Positions 13,612 to 21,961 are shown, numbered from the stretch's first letter. The stretch is 27,982 bases of DNA from an uncultured Oscillospiraceae bacterium (GCA_900545625.1 UQZS01000020.1:1-27982); one strand, 5' to 3'. Made by a program: numbers and translations. The notes: generated from the sequence alone by a model not told the origin.

Positions 13612-14835
13612 TTACGCCGCCGTGTCTTCTTCCGTCTCGCCGGTCAAAAGGCTGTATGCGCGCTGGTATTGGTCGTCGTCCGCCTGCTCGAGCAGCGGCA
13701 GCCGAACCGCCTTTTCAGAGGAAAGGATGACTTCTTCATCAGGAACGATTCCGACCTGATTATAGCTTTCGCTGATGTAAGGATGGATCTCCGCTGTTGT
13801 GAGGATGATCGCACCGCCGTCGCTTAGCGCGAACACCTCTTGCAGGCAGCCATTGCCCGCCGTGGTCTCACCGATCAGGCGCGCCATGCCGTAGTCGCGC
13901 AAGTCGCAGGCGAACAGCTCCGCCGGGCCGGCTGTCTCACCGTTGACCAGCACCATCATCGACATGGAGACTGAGGAAGCCGCCGCCGTAAAGGTGCGGC
14001 GCACCGAGCCATCCTTGGAATACGCGGTGGCAAGCGCGCCGCTGCCCTCGCTTGCTACGGGAACAAGCACATCCAACGTATTCGCGGCATATTCGATCGT
14101 CCCCGCCGAGCAGCCGCGCAAATCAAAAATCAAGCTGGTCGCACCGTTCTCGGAAAGCGTTTCCACCGCCGCTTCCAGCTGACTTGCGGTGGTCGCGTAG
14201 AACGCGGTGATCTGCACATAGCCGACTGTGCCGTTCAGACTTGTAAAAACCGTCTGCGCCGTATAGCCTTTGACCAGATTCACGGTCTGAGAAGCGCCGT
14301 CACGCGAAAACGTCACGGTCACGCTCGAAAGGCGGTCGCCTGTGAGGTTTTCCATAAGCTCGGTGTAATTATACGCTGTGACCGCTTCCTCATTGATGCT
14401 GTCGATCCGATCACCTTTTTGCAATCCCGCAAGCGCCGCAGGAGAATTTTCGGACACTGCGGACACATAAAGCCCCGCATCCGTCGGATCATAAAATACA
14501 TTGGCGCCGACGCCGACCATCTGCCCCTGCATTTCGTCCAGATATACCGCGTACTCCGCAGCGGTCATATAGTAGCTGTATCGGTCGCCGATGCCGCTGG
14601 CGTAGCCTTCGGATAAATCGGCGTTCAAAAGGCTGTCGTTGATCTCACCGAAATAGTTATTGCGGACGATATCGTCGATCTCGGAGACTGTGGAATACAG
14701 GCTCGTGCGGCTCGGCAGATCCTTAATGATGGAATTGTAAACACGCATGGTCACAGCCGCCGTCACTGCGACTGAGCCGGCAATGGCAAGAAAAATGAGT
14801 GCCAGCGCAAGGCCCAAAGAAATTTTTCGGTTCAT
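13612..14835 (-). CDS. S41/CtpA-family protein with PDZ domain, catalytic residues missing
   Basis: 407 aa. An N-terminal signal anchor (residues about 6-30) suggests it faces the outside. The PDZ domain covers about 107-190 (VGVGANVF, then SPAALAGLQKGDRIDSINEE). The S41 core aligns without gaps to CtpA proteins: MVLVNGETAGPAELFACDL against the usual VLVNGGSASASEI, and IGETTAGNGCLQEVFALSDGGAI against GETTFGKGSVQ. The nucleophile Ser is Gly303 and the general-base Lys is Asn328, so it should not cleave peptides by the S41 mechanism. It is the last gene of the ftsE-ftsX-M23 operon, 37 nt after the M23 gene. That suggests a scaffold or regulator role in cell-wall cleavage during division; this role is inference. 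Confidence 0.88.
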   Translation of the reverse strand: MNRKISLGLALALIFLAIAGSVAVTAAVTMRVYNSIIKDLPSRTSLYSTVSEIDDIVRNNYFGEINDSLLNADLSEGYASGIGDRYSYYMTAAEYAVYLDEMQGQMVGVGANVFYDPTDAGLYVSAVSENSPAALAGLQKGDRIDSINEEAVTAYNYTELMENLTGDRLSSVTVTFSRDGASQTVNLVKGYTAQTVFTSLNGTVGYVQITAFYATTASQLEAAVETLSENGATSLIFDLRGCSAGTIEYAANTLDVLVPVASEGSGALATAYSKDGSVRRTFTAAASSVSMSMMVLVNGETAGPAELFACDLRDYGMARLIGETTAGNGCLQEVFALSDGGAIILTTAEIHPYISESYNQVGIVPDEEVILSSEKAVRLPLLEQADDDQYQRAYSLLTGETEEDTAA

Positions 14836-14872
14836 AAAGGGTCCCCTTCCCGTTATTCGATATCCGATTCGA

Positions 14873-16099
14873 TCACGGGAGCCAGGGCTCGGGATTTACG
14901 CGCGTCCCGTTGACCCACACTTCAAAATGCAGGTGTGCGCCCGCATGGGGGTTGGATGCGGACGGACGGGGCGACACGTTCCCCGTATTGCCGACATAGG
15001 CAATGATCTGCCCTTGTTTAACTGTCTGCCCTGCGGATACCACAATGCTGCTGCAGTGCGCATAGCGCGTATATACGCCGTCGCCGTGGTTGATATAAAC
15101 GTTATTGCCCCAGCTGTAATGGTATTCCGCAGAATACACGACGCCGTCCGCCGCCGCACGGATTGCCTTGCCGTAGGTGTTGCCCGTGGCGCCGCGCGTA
15201 CAGAAATCGATGCCCTTATGGTTGGCATAGCCGTACCAACCGGCGGAAACATATACGTTGGAATACTGCAGCGGGCAGATCATGCCTTTTGAGGAAACGG
15301 GGAACTCGGAAGGATCGGCATTGTCAACAGCTCCGCCGCTGCCGTTTTCCATGCCGTTCGCCTTATCATTGTCATAGGCTTCCATTGCCGCTTCCAATTC
15401 CGCCTGCAGTTCCTCGCTGTCTGTTATCTTCTGCTCAATATCATTTTGCTTGCTTTCCTGCAAGCTGCGCGCTTCCAGTTCTTCGGCACGGTCGGACGCA
15501 AGCGCGTCGCGCGCGGATTGCTCCGCCGCCTGCTTTTGCTCAACCGCCGCCATATCTGCATCAAGCTGTGTCTTCGTCGTTTCCAGCTCGTTAATGTCCG
15601 CCTGCAGATCGGACACCAGACTTGTATCGTATTCCGAAATGCGCCTTACCAGCTCCAAGCGCGTTAAAAATGTTTCAAAGTCCTCGGCGCTCAAAAGCAG
15701 CTCCAGCGTGGAGGTAGACCCGGCGACATAGGTCGCGTACAGCCGGTCGCCGAGCAGTTCATATGTATCGCTGATCTGCGCTTCCAGCTCGGTCTGGCGC
15801 TTTTCGGCTTCCTCGATTTTCGCTTCAAGCGAATTAATTTCAGACTGATACTGCGCAATGGCGTCGTTGTACTCTGCGATTTGCGAATTGAGCTGTGTGA
15901 TGCGGTCATTGATAACATCCATTTCCGCCTGCAGATCATCCAAATCGCTGTTCAAAGAATCCTGCACCGCCTCCTGCTCGTCGATCTGAGACTGGAGCTC
16001 GTCACGATCCGTCGCCGCCGCAGGAGAAAGGCAGCAGCTTGCAAGCAGAACGAGTACTGCAAGCACGCCGACCATCCGTTTGGACCACAGCTTATTCAT
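14873..16099 (-). CDS. Coiled-coil murein hydrolase or activator, M23 (LytM) domain
   Basis: 408 aa from the ATG at 16099; AAAGGAG is 11 nt upstream and inside the codons of a longer alternative. It overlaps the ftsX stop by 8 nt. Residues 1-30 form a signal peptide. Residues about 31-250 are a long coiled coil (DELQSQIDEQEAVQDSLNSD onwards), with a short central break near LLLSAEDFETFLTRLELVRRI, as in EnvC, PcsB and CwlO-like proteins. Residues about 270-408 are an M23 domain with complete zinc ligands: H294-x3-D298 (NHKGIDF) and H389-L-H391 (HLHFEVW). It is probably an active peptidoglycan endopeptidase. The gene order makes it the likely partner that FtsEX controls. Confidence 0.93.
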   Translation of the reverse strand: MNKLWSKRMVGVLAVLVLLASCCLSPAAATDRDELQSQIDEQEAVQDSLNSDLDDLQAEMDVINDRITQLNSQIAEYNDAIAQYQSEINSLEAKIEEAEKRQTELEAQISDTYELLGDRLYATYVAGSTSTLELLLSAEDFETFLTRLELVRRISEYDTSLVSDLQADINELETTKTQLDADMAAVEQKQAAEQSARDALASDRAEELEARSLQESKQNDIEQKITDSEELQAELEAAMEAYDNDKANGMENGSGGAVDNADPSEFPVSSKGMICPLQYSNVYVSAGWYGYANHKGIDFCTRGATGNTYGKAIRAAADGVVYSAEYHYSWGNNVYINHGDGVYTRYAHCSSIVVSAGQTVKQGQIIAYVGNTGNVSPRPSASNPHAGAHLHFEVWVNGTRVNPEPWLP

Positions 16100-17006
16100 T
16101 GCTGACCACGCTCCTTTGCTCACGCAGGTATTTATTCATCGAAATCATACTGCCGACGCCGCCCGTGAATACGCCGATGACGAGGAACACGCCGAACATT
16201 TGCAGCGCGTAATCCGCAAAGGGCACAAGCGTAAAGCCAAACGAGCCGAACAGATCGGCAAACGAAACGGTAATGAGCTCATACAGCCCCCACAGCACGC
16301 CGAGGGAAACGATCGCCGAGATCACGCCGAGCAGGATACCTTCCACAAAGAAGGGCCAGCGGATAAACCCGTTCGTGGCACCGACGGCTTTCATGATATT
16401 GATCTCGAGCTTTCGGCTGAACATCGTGATGCGGATGGTGTTTGCAATAATGAACAGTGCCACCAGGAAAAGCAGCACCACGACGCCGACGCTTAAGATC
16501 GTGACCGCACGCCGCACGGATACAAGCCGGCTTGCAAGGTCGCTGTTCTCCCGGATCGTATCCACATGCTCGAGCGCGCGGATCTGCCCGACGGTCGTAT
16601 CAAACTGTGAAAGATCGGAGATCGTGACCTTATATGCGTCGGGCAGCGGATTGCCGCTTAAGCCCTCGAAAATGCTGCTGTCGCCGCCGAGGGAAGCCAC
16701 CTGATCCGCAAACGCCTGATCCTTCGGGACGAATTCACAGCTGCCGACATTGGGGAGCGCCTCAAGCGCCTCGCCCACGGAAGAAACCGTGGCTTCGTCG
16801 GCATTCATTTCAAGATAGACCATGACGACGTTTTGCGCCTCGACACGGTCGAGAAGCGCGTTAATGTTGAAAAACGCCATGGCGCCTACGCCGATGATCA
16901 CCAGACACGCGAGCAATACGGTTACGGAGGCAAGCGACATCAGGCGGTTGACCCAGATATTACGAAAGCCTTCGTGCGTTAAATATTTCAGACTTGCACC
17001 TTTCAT
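16092..17006 (-). CDS. ftsX: Cell-division ABC permease-like protein FtsX
   Basis: 304 aa, the usual length. It has four membrane segments: residues about 22-48 (MSLASVTVLLACLVIIGVGA), 168-195 (TILSVGVVVLLFLVALFIIA), 218-245 (GILLGVISAIVSLGVLWGLY) and 262-288 (MFGVFLVIGVFTGGVG). A large outer loop (about 49-167) is expected to contact the coiled coil of the M23 protein encoded next. Its ATG overlaps the ftsE stop by 4 nt. FtsX does not transport; it transmits ATP-driven movements of FtsE across the membrane to activate wall hydrolases. Confidence 0.96.
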   Translation of the reverse strand: MKGASLKYLTHEGFRNIWVNRLMSLASVTVLLACLVIIGVGAMAFFNINALLDRVEAQNVVMVYLEMNADEATVSSVGEALEALPNVGSCEFVPKDQAFADQVASLGGDSSIFEGLSGNPLPDAYKVTISDLSQFDTTVGQIRALEHVDTIRENSDLASRLVSVRRAVTILSVGVVVLLFLVALFIIANTIRITMFSRKLEINIMKAVGATNGFIRWPFFVEGILLGVISAIVSLGVLWGLYELITVSFADLFGSFGFTLVPFADYALQMFGVFLVIGVFTGGVGSMISMNKYLREQRSVVSNE

Positions 17007-17947
17007 TTGCTCTCGCCTCCGTTCGTATCCGCCGCATCGTCCAGATACGCGGAATAATCGATATTGTCCTCGGCGAGATCCAGATCCTCAAGCCCGTAGT
17101 TCTGCATGAAATCCTCCAGATCCTTATCCACGTTCGGCTGGATGTAATAGGTGGATTTTGCAGGCTCTACCGTGGCATCGGAAAGCACCGCATTCTTGGT
17201 CGCGTCCTCCGAAGCCGGCGAACCGTCCGGCGCGGTCGGATAATTTGCTTCGATGGAAGCATAATCCTCAGGCAGCTTGTCCGTATCGCTGGTATCGGAC
17301 ACGACCGAACCGCTTTCAATCGTGATGACGCGGTGGTGGAAATGGCGCACGAGGTTGTGCTCGTGCGTGACCATAACAACGGTCGTGCCGTTGGCGTTGA
17401 TGTGATTGAGCAGGTCGACGATCTCATACGACATTTCGGGGTCGATGTTCCCGGTCGGCTCGTCGGCGATAAGGATGCCCGCGTTATTGACCAATGCGCG
17501 GGCGAGCGCGACGCGCTGCTGCTCACCGCCCGAAAGCTGCGTCGGCATCTGCCGCGCCTTGGAGGTAAGCCCCACAAGGCTCAAAATATAGGGCACGCGC
17601 TTGCGGATCTCCTTTTCCTTCGCGCCGATGACGCGCATGGCAAACGCCACGTTGTCGAACACCGACATGGTCGGGATCAGGCGGAAATCCTGGAACACGA
17701 TGCCCATGGTGCGGCGCAGCATCGGGATGTCGCGCTTGCGCATGGTCGTCAGGTCAAAGCCGTTGATATGCACCGTACCGCTGTTGGGCACCTCTTCGCG
17801 CATGATGATCTTCAAAAACGTGCTTTTGCCCGCGCCCGAAGAGCCGACGATGAAAACGAATTCGCCGTCCTCGATGCGGATGTTGACATTTTTGAGCGCT
17901 TCTGTGCCGTTTTTATATGTTTTGGAAACGTTCTTAAATTCAATCAC
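17003..17947 (-). CDS. ftsE: Cell-division ATPase FtsE with an acidic C-terminal extension
   Basis: 314 aa from a GTG at 17947 (MIEFKNVSKTYKNG), with AGGTAGG 9 nt upstream. Walker A GSSGAGKST (35-43), signature LSGGEQQR, Walker B ILIADEPTGNID and the switch His in VTHEHN are all present. FtsE is normally about 220-230 aa. This one adds about 85 residues after VVSDTSDTDKLPEDY, rich in Asp, Glu, Ala, Pro and Thr and ending in GLEDLDLAEDNIDYSAYLDD. The tail has no domain that I recognise and looks disordered with a short helical end. It is the first gene of the division operon. Confidence 0.96.
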   Translation of the reverse strand: MIEFKNVSKTYKNGTEALKNVNIRIEDGEFVFIVGSSGAGKSTFLKIIMREEVPNSGTVHINGFDLTTMRKRDIPMLRRTMGIVFQDFRLIPTMSVFDNVAFAMRVIGAKEKEIRKRVPYILSLVGLTSKARQMPTQLSGGEQQRVALARALVNNAGILIADEPTGNIDPEMSYEIVDLLNHINANGTTVVMVTHEHNLVRHFHHRVITIESGSVVSDTSDTDKLPEDYASIEANYPTAPDGSPASEDATKNAVLSDATVEPAKSTYYIQPNVDKDLEDFMQNYGLEDLDLAEDNIDYSAYLDDAADTNGGESK

Positions 17948-18040
17948 TGCAAAATACCTACCTCGATAATCTGTCCGAACTCAGAAAATAAAGCAAGGGC
18001 GGCACGGCGTTTGCTGTGCAAAACCCCATACCACCCATAT

Positions 18041-18069
18041 AGTATAGCATAAATCCGTCGTTTTTGTAA
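18041..18069 (-). promoter_or_regulatory. Sigma-A promoter of the ftsE operon
   Basis: On the minus strand TTACAA (18069-18064), a 17-nt spacer and TATACT (18046-18041) lie 94 nt before the ftsE GTG. Both boxes are close to consensus. A second, weaker copy of the GTAACCG sequence lies just upstream. Confidence 0.7.
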
Positions 18070-18199
18070 CCGTTTTGTAACCGCTTTTCAAAGATTCTGT
18101 ATTATTCCACAAAATATGCGTCGCAGGCTGTGCAACATTCACAGAAAAAGTCCTACATTTTGTGAACAAATGCAAAATTAACCGGCTATTTGGTAGAAA

Positions 18200-19285
18200 T
18201 CAATACTTGACGGGGCTGGAATCCAAATATTTTTTGACCATCAGCGCCACCTTGAACACAATGGCGTCATCGAACTCGCGCAGATCGAGCCCCGTGAGCT
18301 TTTTGATCTTTTCAAGGCGATACACCAGCGTGTTGCGGTGCACAAACAGCTTGCGCGACGTCTCGGAAACGTTCAGGTTGTTTTCAAAGAACTTCTGAAT
18401 GGTAAAGAGCGTCTCCTGATCGAGCGATTCGATCGAGCCGCGTTTGAAAACCTCTTTGAGGAACATCTCGCACAGCGTCGTAGGCAGCTGATAAATCAGA
18501 CGGGCGATGCCGAGATTATCATAGCTGACGATCGTCTTTTCGGTGTCGAACACCTTGCCGACCTCCAGCGCCACCTGCGCTTCGCGGAAGGAGCGCGCCA
18601 GATCCTTGATGCCCTCGACCGTAGTGCCGATACCGACGAGCACATGGGAATAATACTCCGCGCCGAGGCTATCCGCGATAGAACGGGCGAGCTTTTCGAG
18701 GTCGCGCGGGTCAACGTTGGGCTTGACCTCTTTAATGAGCGCGATATCCGTTTCATTGAGGTTGATGACGAAATCCTTGTTCTTATCAGGGAACAGGTTT
18801 TGGATAACGTCGAACACGGAGATGTCCACATGCTCGGTGATGCGGATTAGGATCACGACGCGCGTGACCTCGTTATTGAAGCGCAGTTCGCGCGCCTTGA
18901 GGTAAATATCACCGGGCAGAATATTATCCAGGATCACATTTTTGATAAAATTACCGCGGTCATATTTTTCGTCATAATACTGCTTGATACTTGAAAGCGA
19001 GACCGCCAGCACCGCCGCGTATTTTTGGGCAAGCTCATCGTCACCCTCCACAAATACGGCGTATTCGGGATGCATATGCGTACCGAAGGACTTGTAGACA
19101 TAACCGTTCGCCACGACAGGGTCGCTGGTTTGGAACACGGCGTTGAGTTCGGGCGAAAGCACCTCGCCCACCCTGCCGAGCTCGCTGCAGGAGATCACGG
19201 TACCCGTTTCATCCAAAACGCCGAGCGTACGCTCGACTGCCTCTGTCATTTGATGCACGACAGCCTGAAAGAGCCTGTTCGACAT
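18200..19285 (-). CDS. CdaR/PucR-family transcriptional regulator
   Basis: 361 aa, with GGAGGG 9 nt upstream of the ATG. The N-terminal 110 residues form a sensor-like domain (MTEAVERTLGVLDETGTVISC, GDDELAQKYAAVLAVSLSSI). The middle is a GGDEF-like CdaR domain (TRVVILIRITEHVDISVFDVI, then LVGIGTTVEGIKDLARSFREAQVALEVG). The C-terminus carries the PucR-type helix-turn-helix (FFENNLNVSETSRKLFVHRNTLVYRLEKIKKLTG). In other bacteria such proteins sense sugar diacids or purine metabolites. Here no metabolic target gene adjoins, so the ligand is open. It stands alone, upstream of ftsE with a gap of 252 nt. Confidence 0.92.
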   Translation of the reverse strand: MSNRLFQAVVHQMTEAVERTLGVLDETGTVISCSELGRVGEVLSPELNAVFQTSDPVVANGYVYKSFGTHMHPEYAVFVEGDDELAQKYAAVLAVSLSSIKQYYDEKYDRGNFIKNVILDNILPGDIYLKARELRFNNEVTRVVILIRITEHVDISVFDVIQNLFPDKNKDFVINLNETDIALIKEVKPNVDPRDLEKLARSIADSLGAEYYSHVLVGIGTTVEGIKDLARSFREAQVALEVGKVFDTEKTIVSYDNLGIARLIYQLPTTLCEMFLKEVFKRGSIESLDQETLFTIQKFFENNLNVSETSRKLFVHRNTLVYRLEKIKKLTGLDLREFDDAIVFKVALMVKKYLDSSPVKY

Positions 19286-19302
19286 AAGAGGATCCCTCCA
19301 AA

Positions 19303-19349
19303 ACTATGTATTATACAAATACGACAAACTCGTTACTATGTATTTTACA
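19303..19349 (-). promoter_or_regulatory. Promoter region of the CdaR-type gene with a 15-nt direct repeat
   Basis: ACTATGTATTATACA (19303-19317) and ACTATGTATTTTACA (19335-19349) differ by one base and start 32 bp apart. On the minus strand the first contains TATAAT (19315-19310), a good -10 box 24 nt before the gene. The distal copy holds TAAAAT and covers the -35 position, where no good -35 box is seen. The pair may be operator sites for autoregulation, or two start points. Confidence 0.5.
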
Positions 19350-19520
19350 CAATGATAGGAATTTTTGCAAGGGATTTTTTTGATATTTTCAAAATTTCAT
19401 TTGCATTTTGCCCAAAAAAGATATTTTTTTTTGGTAATTCGGTAGATTGCATCGGGATTTTTCATCGTTTTTCGGCGCTGAAAAATTGGGCAAAATTACC
19501 ATAGCCGCTTGCCGCGCACG

Positions 19521-19548
19521 CAAAAAAGCCGCGGTATACCCGCGGCTT
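19521..19548 (-). terminator. Terminator after the Ada-like module gene pair
   Basis: On the minus strand AAGCCGCGG pairs with CCGCGGCTT around a 5-nt loop, followed by TTTTG. It lies 21 nt after the stop at 19570. The remainder of 19350-19520 is AT-rich with no gene that I can support. Confidence 0.88.
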
Positions 19549-19569
19549 CGGCAGATTTCGAGAATCTTA

Positions 19570-19986
19570 CTACCCGCAGCAGACGCTGCAATACGTATAG
19601 CCGTCCGCAAGCAGCTCGGGGATCTGCGTTTCACCCACTTCGGCGCGGTTTTCCGCTTTGAGAGACGCGGCGTAACGGCAGTCTGCCTTGTGGATCTTTT
19701 TGGAATTTGTATTCACAACATACTCCGCTGCGGCGGGTTCGGTCTCAATGCTCCGCACGGGCGTTTGCGTGGTGGCGGCAGGCACCGTGGTCTGCTCGTC
19801 ATACCAATGGATCGACGGCAGCGTTTCTTCTTCGGCGTTTGTAAGCTTCGCCTGTACAGTACGGTTCAGCAGCACCTGATTGCCAAGGAGCGCGGCGCCG
19901 AGCACCGCGCAGATCAGTGCACAGGAGGCGAGTATGAGCGGACGGTCTCTAAGAAAATCCGCAAGTTTTTCAAGCCCCTTTTTCAT
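19570..19986 (-). CDS. Membrane-anchored protein with an Ada-like zinc-binding module (second of a pair)
   Basis: 138 aa from the ATG at 19986, which overlaps the upstream stop by 4 nt (ATGA); GAGGGG is 8 nt upstream. Residues 17-38 are a single membrane helix. A Thr/Glu/Ala-rich outer linker follows. Residues 90-138 form a module VVNTNSKKIHKADCRYA, ENRAE, and GYTYCSVC. H99, C103, C133 and C136 form an H-x3-C ... C-x2-C set as in the small domain (VYxxNSKKFH) attached to secreted nucleases and to Ada-type metal-binding proteins. It is probably a structural zinc site outside the membrane. The protein has no other domain, so its role is unknown. Confidence 0.82.
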   Translation of the reverse strand: MKKGLEKLADFLRDRPLILASCALICAVLGAALLGNQVLLNRTVQAKLTNAEEETLPSIHWYDEQTTVPAATTQTPVRSIETEPAAAEYVVNTNSKKIHKADCRYAASLKAENRAEVGETQIPELLADGYTYCSVCCG

Positions 19987-20498
19987 TGAACATACCCCTC
20001 GCAGTGCGCGCACATGGAATAGCCGTTCGCCAAATATTCCTCGAGCTGGGCTGATGAAATCTCCGCGCGGTTTTCTTCTTTCATATTCCGCACATACGAG
20101 CAGTCCGGGCTGTGGATCTTTTTAGAATTGGTATTGACAACGAGCACCTCGGAAAGCTGCGTGGACTTTTCGGTGGTGGTCGCCGCCTGCCGGCGGGTCG
20201 TTTCCGTGCGCACCGCTGCAGTGCGGCTGCGCGATGTCGTCTGCCCGGACGTCTCTGTCTGTTCCGCTATCGAAGCCGCTGGTTGCGTCTGTGTCAGAAC
20301 GAGTGACGCCTCATTCGGTGCATCCGCAGACGCGAGGGTTTCAGCCGGATCAGCAGTCGTTTGAGCTTCCTGCGCTGTGGGAAGGGCGTCCAGCTCTGCG
20401 CGCAAAGAAAGCTGCATCCCAAGCGTGCAGCCGAGCAGCACGAACGCCAGCAAAAAGAAAGCGGCGGTGAACAGGACCGCATTCCGTTTCCTGTCCAT
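19983..20498 (-). CDS. Membrane-anchored protein with an Ada-like zinc-binding module (first of a pair)
   Basis: 171 aa from the ATG at 20498, with AAAAGGA about 10 nt upstream; a GTG at 20507 is too close to that site. Residues 7-27 are hydrophobic and include LLGC, which could be a lipobox (Cys24). A Thr/Ser/Ala-rich linker of about 90 residues follows. The C-terminal module (VVNTNSKKIHSPDCSYV, ENRAE, GYSMCAHC) has H129, C133, C163 and C166 and is clearly duplicated in the next gene. The two genes overlap and are surely co-expressed. Confidence 0.82.
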   Translation of the reverse strand: MDRKRNAVLFTAAFFLLAFVLLGCTLGMQLSLRAELDALPTAQEAQTTADPAETLASADAPNEASLVLTQTQPAASIAEQTETSGQTTSRSRTAAVRTETTRRQAATTTEKSTQLSEVLVVNTNSKKIHSPDCSYVRNMKEENRAEISSAQLEEYLANGYSMCAHCEGYVQ

Positions 20499-20511
20499 CG
20501 CCGTCACATCC

Positions 20512-20580
20512 TTTTGGTAAAATTTTCCAAAACGAAAGAATATGACAATATATTACACAATTTTTTCGGGCTTGTCACAA
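20512..20580 (-). promoter_or_regulatory. Candidate promoter and leader inverted repeat of the Ada-like module pair
   Basis: On the minus strand TTGTGA (20580-20575), a 17-nt spacer and TGTAAT (20557-20552) form a plausible promoter. A 6-bp inverted repeat, TTTTGG...CCAAAA (20512-20532), lies in the leader next to the ribosome site and could affect its access. Moderate support only. Confidence 0.4.
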
Positions 20581-20594
20581 AACGTGCCGCATTA

Positions 20595-21173
20595 TCACAG
20601 CTCGGCAGGGCTGCCGTGCAGCTCAAGCACCTCGGCGCCGAGGCTTTGCGCTTCACGCGGATCGTGCGTTACAAACAGCACGGGGCGGCGCTGTGCCTCG
20701 GTTTTAAGCAGCGGCAAAAGCGACGCGTGCAAGCTCTCGTCCAGCCCCCCGAACGGCTCGTCCAGCAACAGAAATTCGCTGCTGTGCGCCAGGGCGCGCG
20801 CCAATGCTGCACGGCGGCGCATCCCGCCGCTCAAGGCTGCAGGTTTCGTGTGCAGTTCTTCACCAAGCCCTACTTTTTCCAAAGCCGTGCGCGCCGATGC
20901 CTCGTCGCTTGCGAGTGCGACGTTTTGCAGGGTATCGAGCCACGGCAAGAGGCGGTTTTCCTGAAACAGGTAGGTAAAACGCGCCGGAAAGCCCTCGACC
21001 GTACCGCTTTGCGGCTTTTCAAGCCCGCAAAGCACGCGCAGGAAGGTCGTCTTGCCGACACCCGATACCCCCATCAGCGCCGTAACGCCCGCAAAGGAAA
21101 GGGTCTGCGTAAAGTGCGAAAAGACCGTTTTTTCACCGTAACGGACGGTAACATCCCGAAAGGTCACATCCAT
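20595..21173 (-). CDS. ABC transporter ATPase, nitrate/sulfonate/taurine type
   Basis: 192 aa, short for the family. Walker A GVSGVGKTT (35-43), a Q-loop near YLFQENRLLPW, signature LSGGMRRR, Walker B FLLLDEPFGGLDE and the switch His in VTHDP are present, so it should hydrolyse ATP. The shortness comes from lost C-terminal residues after ELHGSPAEL. Its ATG shares one base with the permease stop. It powers the importer encoded upstream. The sequence gives no substrate. Confidence 0.93.
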   Translation of the reverse strand: MDVTFRDVTVRYGEKTVFSHFTQTLSFAGVTALMGVSGVGKTTFLRVLCGLEKPQSGTVEGFPARFTYLFQENRLLPWLDTLQNVALASDEASARTALEKVGLGEELHTKPAALSGGMRRRAALARALAHSSEFLLLDEPFGGLDESLHASLLPLLKTEAQRRPVLFVTHDPREAQSLGAEVLELHGSPAEL

Positions 21174-21961
21174 CAGGCGCCCTCCTTTGCCGCATAAGCG
21201 GATATTTTCCCCACGAGGAACACGATCAGCCGTTCAAACGCCATACTCAGCAGGATGACGACCAACGTCCACGCGAACAGGTCAGCTGTTTCCAAATACA
21301 CCTTGGCGTTGTTGAGCTGCGCGCCGATGGAATCGCGCGGGGTACTGATCACCTCGGCGGCGATGCCCGCCTTCCACGCAAAGCCGATGGCGGTGGTCAA
21401 GGCGGTCAGCAAAGACGGCAGAACACTCGGGAAATACACATACCGCAAAATTTTATGTTTGGAAAAGCCATACACGCGCGCCATTTCCAAAAGCTGCGGG
21501 TCGGTTTCGGCGATCCCCGTTGCGAGATTTGCCCACACGATCGGCAGCACCATCAAAAAGGAAATGAAGATCGGTACGCTTTCCTTTTGCAGCCAGACAA
21601 GCGCCAGAATGATGAACGAAACGACGGGGGTGGTCTTGATGACCGTGAGCATCGGCTTGAATACGGCATAGAGCCACTCGGAGCACGCCGTGAGCACGGC
21701 GAGCAGGACACCGCCGCATATGCCGAGCAGGTACCCTTCGGTGATCCCTAAAAGCGAACGCAGCGTTTTAAGCCAAAAATCCCCCGTGCCGAGCAGGGAG
21801 AACAGGCGCGTAAACGTCGCGTACGGCGACGCAAACAGCACCTCTTTGCCGACAACGCTGCTCAACACCTGCCAGGCGGCAAGCCACACGCACGCCGAAA
21901 GGACAATGCGTGCAGCTTTTTTGCCGATCTCTTTTTTCCGGCTGCCGCGCTCAGACGCCAT
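21173..21961 (-). CDS. ABC transporter permease, TauC/SsuC-like
   Basis: 262 aa from the ATG at 21961 (MASERGSRKKEIGKK). The gene overlaps the binding-protein gene by 11 nt and no strong ribosome site is seen, so coupled translation is likely; an ATG at 21973 is an alternative. About six membrane helices are visible. The cytoplasmic EAA loop is clear: ARVYGFSKHKILRYVYFPSVLPSLLTAL, followed by AIGFAWKAGIAAEVIS. This is the pattern of the BPD_transp_1 permeases of the nitrate/sulfonate/taurine group. Confidence 0.93.
   Translation of the reverse strand: MASERGSRKKEIGKKAARIVLSACVWLAAWQVLSSVVGKEVLFASPYATFTRLFSLLGTGDFWLKTLRSLLGITEGYLLGICGGVLLAVLTACSEWLYAVFKPMLTVIKTTPVVSFIILALVWLQKESVPIFISFLMVLPIVWANLATGIAETDPQLLEMARVYGFSKHKILRYVYFPSVLPSLLTALTTAIGFAWKAGIAAEVISTPRDSIGAQLNNAKVYLETADLFAWTLVVILLSMAFERLIVFLVGKISAYAAKEGA

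Noticed and set aside
17981..18175. Minus-strand frame of 64 codons before ftsE
   Set aside because: It covers the ftsE promoter and lacks a ribosome site and recognisable content.
18160..18200. Terminator for the CdaR-type gene
   Set aside because: Only a 6-bp inverted repeat with a long loop is seen, too weak to call.
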